From a virus: 23,119 nucleotides of DNA. Of this stretch, positions 1 through 7,049 are shown piece by piece. The first letter of the stretch is position 1. Every line of letters begins with the position of its first letter. The notes beneath the pieces were generated by a model that saw only the letters and a list, made by a program, of their open reading frames with translations, made no database searches and was not told the DNA's origin. Position numbers and translations under genes: made by a program. The stretch covers positions 1 through 23,119 of the IMG/VR virus record IMGVR_UViG_3300047276_000834; one strand, given 5' to 3'.

Positions 1-1
1 A

Positions 2-469
2 GTAGATACTTTACGCACTCAAAAGCAACAAGCTGTTGCAGCTAGTGTTAAAAAACCTGAGCAAACCTCTGTTTCTCCGACAGAATCTACGGTTTCAACT
101 TACATTCCTCCTGTAGAAACCACGCTTCCATTGAGCAGTGATTCTTCGGGTTTTAGTGATGTCTCAAGTGATGGTGGTGGAAGCACCTACACACCATCGT
201 ATTCTTCTGCTTCTACACAAGGTACTGCAAGCAGTGGTCCTTCCTGGGATTCTACGTATTCCAGTGATATTCAAAAATGGTTAGATGAATATCAAAAAGA
301 ACAAGCAAGTAGAGCAACTGATTACACATCAATGCTCACAGACCTTACCTCTCAAGCTGGCAAATTTGACCCAGATCTCTTCCGCAGCCTCTTGGGTGAA
401 CTAGAATCTTCTAAGAAACGTCAAAAAGAGTGGAATGAATTCTCAGCAAAAGCAGCTTACAAATACTAA
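2..469 (+). CDS. Ser/Thr-rich probable virion protein, 5' end missing
   Basis: The reading frame is open from the first bases of the window, so the gene begins upstream and only its last 155 codons or so are visible; the TTG at 131 is an internal codon rather than a convincing start. The visible part begins with a Lys/Gln-rich stretch, continues into a low-complexity Ser/Thr/Gly/Tyr region that is probably disordered, and ends in a charged helical tail (around KWLDEYQKEQASRATDY and the LFRSLLGELESSKKRQKEW segment). I recognise no domain. Its place just before the packaging genes suggests a structural or internal virion protein, but that is only context. The next gene starts inside its last 35 bases. 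Confidence 0.7.
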   Translation, partial: VDTLRTQKQQAVAASVKKPEQTSVSPTESTVSTYIPPVETTLPLSSDSSGFSDVSSDGGGSTYTPSYSSASTQGTASSGPSWDSTYSSDIQKWLDEYQKEQASRATDYTSMLTDLTSQAGKFDPDLFRSLLGELESSKKRQKEWNEFSAKAAYKY

Positions 470-989
470 AAATTCCAGCTCTGACTTAAATATTGATGCC
501 TGTGCATTTGATGATTGGTTCTTGGATCAGCCTGGCGCTGTCCAAGAATCTTTTCATGCGTTTTCTTGTGAAAATTATTCATTCATTGAATGTTTCCTTT
601 ATGCCCGTTTCCTTGGCTATGTCGGAAACATAATTTCGTGTGAATCTTGGATCAAGAAAAAGTACCCAAAACCTGATCATAGAAAAATGCTTCTCATGGA
701 AATTGAGGAGATGAGAGAAGACATCCGTAAACTTCGTGATGATATTGAGAATTGTTCAGTTAAACGCGATGCTGGCGTCGCTCGAATTGCCGCGATGGAA
801 AAAGAGTTGCGCGGCACTATCAATCAGGTTGAGCAATACACATCCGTCAAAGACCGCAAAGGCCTATTAATGGCTGGTGCTGATCGCGCCATTCGTGAGT
901 TAATGTTTATTTTTAAAGATGATCCAATTGAATCCCCTTTGCATGAAGCAAGCATGAGCGTTTGGGCTCGCATGCAACTTGAAGAATAA
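435..989 (+). CDS. Possible terminase small subunit
   Basis: This is a 184-residue protein of unknown family lying two genes ahead of the large terminase. Residues 20-75 are aromatic and Cys-rich and could form a compact helical DNA-binding fold. Residues 85-130 (from MLLMEIEEMREDIRKLRDD onward) have the heptad-like charge pattern of a coiled coil. A DNA-binding head followed by a coiled-coil oligomerisation region, placed upstream of terL, is the usual plan of small terminase subunits, which bind the packaging site as rings. That assignment is inference from architecture and position, not recognised homology. The ATG lies inside the previous gene (35-base overlap) after a purine-rich AAAGAGTGG, which suggests translational coupling. 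Confidence 0.6.
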   Translation: MNSQQKQLTNTKNSSSDLNIDACAFDDWFLDQPGAVQESFHAFSCENYSFIECFLYARFLGYVGNIISCESWIKKKYPKPDHRKMLLMEIEEMREDIRKLRDDIENCSVKRDAGVARIAAMEKELRGTINQVEQYTSVKDRKGLLMAGADRAIRELMFIFKDDPIESPLHEASMSVWARMQLEE

Positions 990-1019
990 CCAACCGTTAA
1001 AATAAAGAAAACATTTATT

Positions 1020-1181
1020 ATGACCAAAGGCAAGATGCCGCCTCAACTTCTTGAGCATTTCAAGAAGAAAGAAGCACAAAAAGAAGATGGCACAGAAATG
1101 AGCGATAAGGAAAAACGGCGTGCCGCTTTAGATAAGGCTCGTAAATATCAAAATAAAAAACGTAAAGAACAAGAAGATTGA
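1020..1181 (+). CDS. Small basic protein, 53 aa
   Basis: A short complete frame runs from ATG at 1020 to TGA at 1179-1181. The product is almost entirely charged: it opens MTKGKMPPQLLEHFKKKE and ends in a Lys/Arg/Gln-rich helix (ARKYQNKKRKEQED). It fills the gap between the possible small terminase gene and terL, and its codons resemble those of its neighbours. A small, very basic protein at this place could bind DNA or another packaging component, but no function can be assigned. The ribosome-binding site is weak (purine-rich AAAGAAA upstream). Confidence 0.6.
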   Translation: MTKGKMPPQLLEHFKKKEAQKEDGTEMSDKEKRRAALDKARKYQNKKRKEQED

Positions 1182-1213
1182 GTTAGTATTCAGTAACTGA
1201 CTGGATAGTATTC

Positions 1214-2740
1214 GTGCCTTCTTATCTTCATCTGGCTTATCGCAGGAATGCACGTGCTGCTTCCAAAAATTACGCGATCAAGCCACATAAAGATATTGAC
1301 TCTCTCAAGAAAGCACGAGAAGATTTTGGATACTTTTGTGAATACGTAGCAGACAAGCCACCTGCGCAACACCATAAGGATTGGCATCGGCACTTTGTCA
1401 CGGAAGAGAACAGCAGCTGCCTTCTCCGCATTGCTGGTCCAAATGTTGACCTTCTTGCCCCACGGGGTTCAGCCAAGAGTACGGTCCTTGGCCTCCTTAC
1501 AGCGTGGGCCATCGGCATCCACACGCAAGCAAAACGTCCACTGCAGATTCTTTATCTGTCTTACACGGTTGACATTGCACGTTCTAAGTCGGCCACCATT
1601 AAACGAATCATTGAAAGCAAGCGATACCAAGAAGTTTTCCCAGAAGTTCGCCTTCTCAAGAACGTCACCAGTAATGAGTATTGGTCTATTGATCACAAGT
1701 TTGCTGGTATTGACGTTACAGGTGATGAGCAATTCACCCTTTGCGCTGCCGGTCTCAAAGGTTCAGTGACCTCCAAGCGTTCTCATCTTGTGATGATTGA
1801 TGACGCTATTAAATCCGCCGCTGACATCTCCAACCCTGACATCAGAAAAATAATGCAGGATAACTGGAATGCAGTGATTGCACCAACCATGTTTGAAGGT
1901 GGACGTGCGATCTGTCTTGGGACTCGCTTCCGTCATGACGACATTCACGCCACGACGTTCAACGAACAAAACAACTGGACTCAGATTGTTCTTTCTGCAA
2001 TTGGAAACGATCCCAAAACAGGGGATGAAATTTCGTATTGGCCAGAGATGTGGTCTCTGGACTATCTAAAAGAGAAAAAACGCCAAGCACCAATTGCTTT
2101 CTCTTTCCAGTACATGAATCAAATCATCAGGCAAAACGAGCTATCGCTTGCACCTGAATTAATTGTCAAAGCAGAGATTGCAACGGAATTCGATACGCTT
2201 GGGGTTGGAGTTGACCTTTCTGCTGGCACAAAAGAAAAAAACGATTACACCGTCATGATTCTTGGCGGCCGTATTGGAGATCGCATTCACATTATTGATT
2301 ATCGTCGGCTGCGCGTGATGGGCAACCTTGAAAAACTGGATGCACTCAAGGAACTTCTTAACGACTGGTCAATCCTTGGTAAGGACGCAAACGATAATTA
2401 TTTCCCGACCTACTCAACTTGCGATATTTGGAGTGAGGCGGTGCAGTACCAGGCTTCCTTGGAAGCTGACTTCAAACGCGTTTGTTTGAATCAAGAAAGC
2501 CTTTACAATCTGATCTGGCATCCAGTCAAAGGTTTCCGAGCAGACAAGCTGGCCCGCTTCCGTGGAATCATGGGTATGTTTGAAGATCGCAAGATTATCT
2601 TTAATCGCTATAGAAATTTCACAACATTATTTGAAGAGTTAACAAATTTTGGCGTTAGTAGTCACGATGATACGGTCGACGCTCTTGTCTGGCTTGTAAC
2701 CGGATTAGCAAGAAAAGGACAATTGCAAGTTGATTACTAA
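1214..2740 (+). CDS. terL: Terminase large subunit (packaging ATPase and nuclease)
   Basis: This is the motor protein that docks on the portal, pumps DNA into the prohead with ATP, and cuts the concatemer. The 508-residue length fits the family. Motifs in order: a Walker A P-loop APRGSAKST at residues 82-90, a hydrophobic Walker B strand LVMIDD at 192-197, a coupling-motif-like CLGTRF at 234-239, and an RNase H-like nuclease domain with Asp334 in GVGVDLSAG and Asp344 in the following NDYTVMILGG strand. A further acidic cluster, SHDDTVDALVW, lies near residue 487, where the third metal-binding carboxylate is expected. The start is GTG; an in-frame TAG at 1184-1186 and the lack of any other start codon between leave it as the only upstream choice, though its Shine-Dalgarno is weak. 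Confidence 0.95.
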   Translation: MPSYLHLAYRRNARAASKNYAIKPHKDIDSLKKAREDFGYFCEYVADKPPAQHHKDWHRHFVTEENSSCLLRIAGPNVDLLAPRGSAKSTVLGLLTAWAIGIHTQAKRPLQILYLSYTVDIARSKSATIKRIIESKRYQEVFPEVRLLKNVTSNEYWSIDHKFAGIDVTGDEQFTLCAAGLKGSVTSKRSHLVMIDDAIKSAADISNPDIRKIMQDNWNAVIAPTMFEGGRAICLGTRFRHDDIHATTFNEQNNWTQIVLSAIGNDPKTGDEISYWPEMWSLDYLKEKKRQAPIAFSFQYMNQIIRQNELSLAPELIVKAEIATEFDTLGVGVDLSAGTKEKNDYTVMILGGRIGDRIHIIDYRRLRVMGNLEKLDALKELLNDWSILGKDANDNYFPTYSTCDIWSEAVQYQASLEADFKRVCLNQESLYNLIWHPVKGFRADKLARFRGIMGMFEDRKIIFNRYRNFTTLFEELTNFGVSSHDDTVDALVWLVTGLARKGQLQVDY

Positions 2741-2770
2741 ACTTAGAATTAAAAGAAAAGTATTTAAGCC

Positions 2771-3064
2771 GTGGGACCGGAGTACTTAGCGATTGGTTTG
2801 ACTACTATTATTTCTGCGGTCACCGGTGGCACATGGGTTGCAAACAAAATCTTAGCTCGTCAGAGCAAAGAGATACAGCAAGCCTTTAGTTATACAAATT
2901 CTCAAAAAAGAAGGATCGATCTTTTGGAAGACCAAATTAACCGCATGCCTATAGAGTACGTACTTAAGGTTGACTTCTTAAGAGAGATCAAAGAAATGCA
3001 TGACAATTTTCGCGAGATCAATAATAAACTTGATAAGCTTATGGAAAAGATTTTGTCAAAATGA
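2771..3064 (+). CDS. Small membrane protein with coiled coil
   Basis: The 97-residue product starts with GTG, preceded by a purine-rich AAAAGAAAAG. Residues 4-27 (EYLAIGLTTIISAVTGGTWV and onward) form one hydrophobic segment that could span the membrane. The rest is a charged helix with heptad spacing, ending NNKLDKLMEKILSK. A single N-terminal membrane segment followed by a coiled coil occurs in some phage holin-, spanin- or Rz-like proteins, and also in unrelated small phage membrane proteins. It lies between terL and portal, not beside a lysis enzyme, so a lysis role is uncertain. Its stop overlaps the start of the next gene (ATGA), pointing to co-translation. Confidence 0.7.
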   Translation: MGPEYLAIGLTTIISAVTGGTWVANKILARQSKEIQQAFSYTNSQKRRIDLLEDQINRMPIEYVLKVDFLREIKEMHDNFREINNKLDKLMEKILSK

Positions 3065-3243
3065 GTTACATCCTTGAGGTCCAGGAGGACGAAAACGGGG
3101 ATCAGTATATTACGTTTCCCGATGACGTGATCGAAGAGCTTGGCTGGCAAGAAGGGGATATTCTCAACTGGGACGTGCGAGGAGAAGGTATCATTCTCTC
3201 TAAGGTGCACGATGCCTCAGGTTATGAAGTTATAGAAGAGTAG
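3061..3243 (+). CDS. AbrB/MazE/SpoVT-fold DNA-binding protein
   Basis: This 60-residue protein has the swapped-hairpin beta-barrel signature of the AbrB/MazE superfamily. An initial strand with an acidic turn (EVQEDENGDQYITFPDDV) is followed by the helix IEELGWQEGD and the strand LNWDVRGEGIILSKV. The 'IP/FP-ddv...elgw..GD.l.w' pattern is typical of dimeric transition-state regulators and antitoxins. No MazF-like toxin lies next to it, so it is better read as a small phage regulator or accessory DNA-binding protein than as an antitoxin. It starts in an ATGA overlap with the preceding gene, and therefore belongs to the terminase-portal transcription unit. Confidence 0.8.
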   Translation: MSYILEVQEDENGDQYITFPDDVIEELGWQEGDILNWDVRGEGIILSKVHDASGYEVIEE

Positions 3244-3268
3244 AATATAAAGACTGAAAGAACTAGAA

Positions 3269-3610
3269 ATGTTTTACGCAGGCGAGTCTAACGTTCCTGG
3301 CGCCCCCGGAAATCTCTTGGCGGGCAGTCCCGGCTATTTTCTTCCAGAAACGGATATTCAACAACGAATGCAGGAACGTTATTATCAGACTCCCGCCGGT
3401 CAAAAATTGAGGGAGAATATCAATAGGGTACGTGAAAAAATTAGGCAGGGTAATTTTACCCCAGGGGTTGATGCAGCTTTTATTCCAGGATCTTCAACTG
3501 TTGGCGCTATCGGTAATGTAGGTGGAATTGCAAATGCGCAATTTTTTAATGGACCTCAATACGGCCAGGTTTTAAATCCAATCAATCCGGGTTTTCTTGG
3601 TATCAGATGA
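3269..3610 (+). CDS. Unknown Gly/Pro-rich protein, possible virion component
   Basis: The 113-residue product has a Gly/Pro-rich N-terminus (ESNVPGAPGNLLAGSPGYF), a central charged helix (QQRMQERYYQTPAGQKLREN and onward), and a Gly/Asn-rich C-terminus ending NPINPGFLGIR. I recognise no domain. The disordered ends with a short helix are like many small virion or assembly proteins coded in head modules. The start ATG follows the purine-rich ACTGAAAGAAC. The stop overlaps the next gene's ATG (ATGA at 3607-3610), so the two are probably translated together. Confidence 0.65.
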   Translation: MFYAGESNVPGAPGNLLAGSPGYFLPETDIQQRMQERYYQTPAGQKLRENINRVREKIRQGNFTPGVDAAFIPGSSTVGAIGNVGGIANAQFFNGPQYGQVLNPINPGFLGIR

Positions 3611-3756
3611 AAAAGAAAAAGCTCGCAAAACAAGCTTTAGAACATCCCGAGCTTTTTACGCCAGCTGAACTTGCTTATCTAGATCGTTGGCTTTGGCATA
3701 AAAAACAGCAGAAGAAAGCTGCTAAGATAAATTTACATAAAGAGGAATATAGTTAA
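3607..3756 (+). CDS. Small basic protein, 49 aa
   Basis: A short frame from ATG 3607 to TAA 3754-3756 encodes MKKKKLAKQALEHPELFTPA followed by a helix with two Trp residues (LDRWLWHKKQQKKAA). Both ends overlap coding neighbours: its ATG shares bases with the upstream TGA, and its TAA shares a base with the portal ATG (TAATG). Such exact overlaps at both ends support a real gene. The protein is strongly basic and could bind nucleic acid or a capsid partner, but its function is unknown. Confidence 0.65.
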   Translation: MKKKKLAKQALEHPELFTPAELAYLDRWLWHKKQQKKAAKINLHKEEYS

Positions 3757-6002
3757 TGTCTGTCGACGCAAAAGCCAGGCTGCGTGAAATCGTTGATTCG
3801 TACCTTGAAAAAGACTCAGGTACTGTTGTAGACACTGGTGTTGTTGCGTCGCACCTAGCACAGATGAAGCTCTTTGGCATTCGCCAGGGAGTTGAGTTCT
3901 TTCCGGGCCAAGACAACTTTGGTGCTCAGCGCAAAGACTTTATTGACCGCGTTATTAAATACAATCAAATTGACGTACGCCTAGATTCCATCTGGGATTA
4001 CTTCTTGTGTGATGGCAAGGGCATTTTTTATATTCGTCCTACCAAGCAAAACTACCGCATCTATTACTTCCGGGAACACGAGTACCGCAGCTACTACAAC
4101 GTTGACGGCGAGCTGGAAGAGGTGGTGATCATCTACAGCTATAAGGTACGTAAGCCGGGTGGTGCTTACGACGGCATCAATGTAATCAATGCAACAGGAA
4201 CATCAATCACTGGTGAACCCGGATCCAAGCGTTACATCCGTTTATCAATTAAAGCAACTGAAATTGAAGAAACTCATTCAGATGCCGAGATGACTTTTGA
4301 CATGCCCTCTGGCATGTCTCCTGGCAAAACAAAAAACTTTAAAAACTCTCTTGGATTTATTCCTTGCGTTGAGATCTTTAACAACCCCAAAGGCTTTGCA
4401 AAAGAAGGGGTTGGTGAATTCGACGCATTAGCCAATCACATCGTTACGCACGATGAGTTGGTACGCACCATGCGCAAGAACGTGCAGTTCTTTGGTAATC
4501 CAACATTGCTGTCGTCTCGCCCCAAGACCGACTTGATCGAATCTGGTGGTGAATCGGTGGTTCAGCGCCCATCGATTGCTGCGAACTCGGGCTTTGCAGG
4601 TGCTAGCCCCTTAAGTCGTTCGATGTTTAAGGCAGATCCAGTGTCTCGTGGTGTCGACGGTCAAATCCGTGTTCCACGCGTGATCGCAAACCTGGAGCCA
4701 AACGACCGCGTTGGCTACATCGTTCCAGATGCCATCACAGGGGATCAAAACAATTTTGCTCGTCAGTATCGAGAAGAAATTCGCACTGCGCTTGGCGGCG
4801 TTGATGAGCTTTCTATTTCAGCAGGTGTAACTGCAACAGAATATAAATCTTTATTTGGACGCGTATCTGCTACTTCTAAAAAGAAAGCAAATGCAATTTA
4901 CACCTATGGTGTTTGCCGTTGTTTAGAGCTGATTATTTATCAAGAAGAACAGCTATTTAGGATGTCGCTTGCTGCAGCATTTGGCATTGAGCGTCCCGTT
5001 GAACCTGCTGCTAACGCACCTCAAGAAGAAAAAGACGCTTATACGCAAGCCTTAGAGCAATTTGATGAGCAGGTGCAAACAGCAATTAATGGTTGCATTC
5101 AAGCGCAAGATGTGCCTCCTGGCGTAACAGGCCTCATTCCAGATGGTGATGTCACTATGCTGTGGAGATGGACGGGTCCTGTTTATGAGGACTCAACCCA
5201 AGACGTACTCAATAACTCAATTGTGGTACGAAACCTACAAGAATTAGGTGTTGATAGCATTGAAGCACTGAAATACCTCTTTCCGTCTAAGACGGATGAG
5301 GAACGGGCCGAGATGTTATCTGGGTTCCCGTTCAGGATGGTGAGTGAACTCCAGGGCGCTTTTGCTCAATTCTCTCGCCTGGTGGGTGGCCTGATGCAGA
5401 CCCCTCACCCGCAGTCACCGAACCTTCCGATGGCTGCCGATCCCAGGTTGGATTTAACTCCATATCTGTATCGAACTCTAGAGGCTTTACAAAAGGAGAT
5501 GAGTTATGCAGGACGCTACCGTCCAATCGATCCCACAGACGAGCCCGACTCCGGCAGTAGCGCCGAGCAGTTACGTGACTCCGTCTTACCAGCCGAGCCA
5601 AGCCCCGGTCTCGTACCAAGCAGCCCCGGCGAATTACCAGGTGGCAGCACCTCAGGCGGCCCCGGTTTACCAACCCTCAGCCCCTACTCAGTACGCCCCC
5701 CAATCCCAACCGGAAGCCCAGAGCAACCCATGGGAATCGGCGTTCAACAAAGTAGTGAACCTGCTGAGCGCACCAGTTCAATCCCCATTCCAGGGTCAAC
5801 CATCAGCGCCGACGACGACCTACGCCCCGGCCAATTACGGTTCGACCAGCGCCCCAGCTACGCAACCATCGGTTCCGCAGACTTGGTCAACCAACCAGGC
5901 TTACTCGCCCAGCTCTTCCCCAACTTACTCGGAGGGTCTCAGCCAGGAAAGCCAGCAGGTCCTCGCCGCGTTCGGAAGCGAAGCTCCCGCAATTCTAAAT
6001 AA
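3756..6002 (+). CDS. Portal protein with long C-terminal extension in overlap
   Basis: The portal forms the ring at one capsid vertex through which DNA enters and leaves. Recognition comes from the portal-like N-terminal half (conserved stretches such as YYFREHEYRSYY followed by EEVVIIYSYKV), a middle segment HDELVRTMRKNVQFFGNP, a helical stem region, and the position right after terminase and before scaffold and capsid. Residues 1 to about 585 look like the complete portal, ending near LQKEMSYAGRYRP. The frame then runs on for about 165 Pro/Ser/Gly-rich codons to a basic tail (RRVRKRSSRNSK). That stretch is shared, in a different frame, with the scaffold-like gene at 5506. No in-frame stop precedes 6000-6002, so the tail should be translated unless there is a sequencing error or ribosomal shift. 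Confidence 0.88.
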   Translation: MSVDAKARLREIVDSYLEKDSGTVVDTGVVASHLAQMKLFGIRQGVEFFPGQDNFGAQRKDFIDRVIKYNQIDVRLDSIWDYFLCDGKGIFYIRPTKQNYRIYYFREHEYRSYYNVDGELEEVVIIYSYKVRKPGGAYDGINVINATGTSITGEPGSKRYIRLSIKATEIEETHSDAEMTFDMPSGMSPGKTKNFKNSLGFIPCVEIFNNPKGFAKEGVGEFDALANHIVTHDELVRTMRKNVQFFGNPTLLSSRPKTDLIESGGESVVQRPSIAANSGFAGASPLSRSMFKADPVSRGVDGQIRVPRVIANLEPNDRVGYIVPDAITGDQNNFARQYREEIRTALGGVDELSISAGVTATEYKSLFGRVSATSKKKANAIYTYGVCRCLELIIYQEEQLFRMSLAAAFGIERPVEPAANAPQEEKDAYTQALEQFDEQVQTAINGCIQAQDVPPGVTGLIPDGDVTMLWRWTGPVYEDSTQDVLNNSIVVRNLQELGVDSIEALKYLFPSKTDEERAEMLSGFPFRMVSELQGAFAQFSRLVGGLMQTPHPQSPNLPMAADPRLDLTPYLYRTLEALQKEMSYAGRYRPIDPTDEPDSGSSAEQLRDSVLPAEPSPGLVPSSPGELPGGSTSGGPGLPTLSPYSVRPPIPTGSPEQPMGIGVQQSSEPAERTSSIPIPGSTISADDDLRPGQLRFDQRPSYATIGSADLVNQPGLLAQLFPNLLGGSQPGKPAGPRRVRKRSSRNSK
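5492..5497 (+). promoter_or_regulatory. Strong Shine-Dalgarno for scaffold-like gene inside portal gene
   Basis: AAAGGAG-like sequence lies 8-9 bases before ATG 5506, inside the portal coding region. It is one of the best ribosome-binding sites in the window and decides the start of the overlapping frame, arguing that the frame is translated independently. Confidence 0.75.
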
Positions 6003-6429
6003 TTACGCTCTTCAGCTCGAAGGTCTTCTGGACAGTGCTGTTGCCTGGGGCCAGGAAATGACCGAAACCCTTCAGGGTTATGCGGAATTTGCTACCCAAG
6101 AGCATACCGAGAATCTTGCATATAACGAGATTCTGACTAACCCCGATGTGCTGAGTGATTACACCCTTCGTTTCTTTGGTCCCGAAGGTCCGTATCCTGT
6201 GCACGAAGGTGAAGCAGATCTGGAAGCTTATGGTTATCCAACCGAGCAGGTTGATCCATACGCTTATGGAGAGTTCCCTGCTCCTCCTGCTGCAGCCGCT
6301 CCTCAGCAGCCCGCCAACTTCTGGGGCACCTTCAACGAGATCATGGCGCGTGATCCCCAGAATGCATGGCGCGTTCTGAACCAGGCTCAGCCCAACATGG
6401 TGTCCAACAAACTCTTCGTGATGGAGTGA
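5506..6429 (+). CDS. Probable capsid scaffolding protein
   Basis: The 307-residue product is placed directly between portal and capsid genes, where scaffolding proteins are coded. Residues 1-150 are low-complexity and rich in Pro, Gln, Ser, Ala and Tyr, with repeated SYQPSQAP/NYQVAAPQ-like units; this part is probably disordered. Residues 155-240 are acidic and helical (QESQQVLAAFGSEAPAILNN and onward), and the C-terminus ends with NEIMARDPQNAWRVLNQAQP, a helical segment suited to binding capsid protein. Scaffold is needed to build the prohead and is lost before or during packaging. A strong AAAGGAG precedes the ATG. The first 497 bases overlap the portal frame, in the +1 register. Assignment is by position and composition; no sequence family is recognised. 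Confidence 0.75.
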   Translation: MQDATVQSIPQTSPTPAVAPSSYVTPSYQPSQAPVSYQAAPANYQVAAPQAAPVYQPSAPTQYAPQSQPEAQSNPWESAFNKVVNLLSAPVQSPFQGQPSAPTTTYAPANYGSTSAPATQPSVPQTWSTNQAYSPSSSPTYSEGLSQESQQVLAAFGSEAPAILNNYALQLEGLLDSAVAWGQEMTETLQGYAEFATQEHTENLAYNEILTNPDVLSDYTLRFFGPEGPYPVHEGEADLEAYGYPTEQVDPYAYGEFPAPPAAAAPQQPANFWGTFNEIMARDPQNAWRVLNQAQPNMVSNKLFVME

Positions 6430-6433
6430 GGTA

Positions 6434-6952
6434 ATGCGACCATTAGGACAAACCCGTCCTCTGCTCGCATATGGAGTCCCCGCTGCCGCTGGTCTGGTGG
6501 CTGGCGGGGCTCTTGCCGCACAGGGCGAAGACCCCGGTAGTGCTGTACTTGGTGGAATTGCTGCAGGCCTTGGCGCCCGTGGTGCTTTAGGCGCTGCACG
6601 TCTTGCCGGTAAATATGCCGGACCTGCTCGTGCAGCAGCTGCATCCAAAGCCATTGAAGGCTTAGGTGCTATTGGTGCTTCTGCCCCAGCAGGCAGTAAG
6701 CGTGCAGCGTTTGCCCGTGGTGCCATGGGCCCTGTTGCTGATGTCATCAATCGTGGTATCAGTCAAGAAGCAGCGGCAGCAGCAGGTGTTCCTCTTGCCG
6801 CAGGTCTTGCTGGCATGGGTGGCTTGGCTGCAGGTAGCCTTGCTGGATCGATTGGAATCCCTGGTTTCCAACAAGGAATTGATCCCGAGGGCTACAGTTC
6901 CAACAACACGGAGATGGCACGAATGGGCGTGTCAACTATGCAGTACATGTAA
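6434..6952 (+). CDS. Gly/Ala-rich hydrophobic virion protein
   Basis: This 172-residue protein is dominated by Ala and Gly in long weakly hydrophobic stretches (VPAAAGLVAGGALAAQ near residue 15, LGGIAAGLGARGALGAARLA near 38, AAAAGVPLAAGLAGMGGLAA near 113), with positive charges between. Such composition fits a protein that can insert into or cross membranes, for example an ejected internal head or pilot protein, but also a simple membrane protein. It starts four bases after the scaffold stop, behind a GAGTGAGG ribosome-binding site, so it belongs to the same transcript. The C-terminus (SSNNTEMARMGVSTMQYM) is polar. Function is inferred from composition and position only. Confidence 0.7.
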   Translation: MRPLGQTRPLLAYGVPAAAGLVAGGALAAQGEDPGSAVLGGIAAGLGARGALGAARLAGKYAGPARAAAASKAIEGLGAIGASAPAGSKRAAFARGAMGPVADVINRGISQEAAAAAGVPLAAGLAGMGGLAAGSLAGSIGIPGFQQGIDPEGYSSNNTEMARMGVSTMQYM

Positions 6953-6985
6953 CTTTTGAGTTACCACCTGCTAAAATTTTTGTTA

Positions 6986-7008
6986 GATAAGACACATGTG
7001 TCTTTATC
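6986..7008. repeat. Near-perfect palindrome upstream of the capsid gene
   Basis: GATAA-GACACATGTGTC-TTTATC is a nearly perfect inverted repeat (12-bp perfect palindrome with AT-rich flanks) in the 97-base gap between the Gly/Ala-rich gene and the capsid gene. It is followed by TTTC rather than a clean T-run. It could be a weak terminator, an mRNA-stabilising or processing hairpin, or an operator for the highly expressed capsid genes. Confidence 0.55.
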
Positions 7009-7049
7009 TTTCACCCGATAAAAACACTGACACTGGAGGATAAACCAAA

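Noticed and set aside
3061-3243. Antitoxin of a toxin-antitoxin pair
   Set aside because: The AbrB/MazE-like fold is present, but neither neighbour resembles MazF, PIN or another toxin.
5995-6750. A 251-codon minus-strand frame opposite the scaffold and Gly/Ala-rich genes
   Set aside because: It arises from Gly/Ala-rich coding on the other strand, is compositionally odd, and crosses two well-supported gene boundaries.
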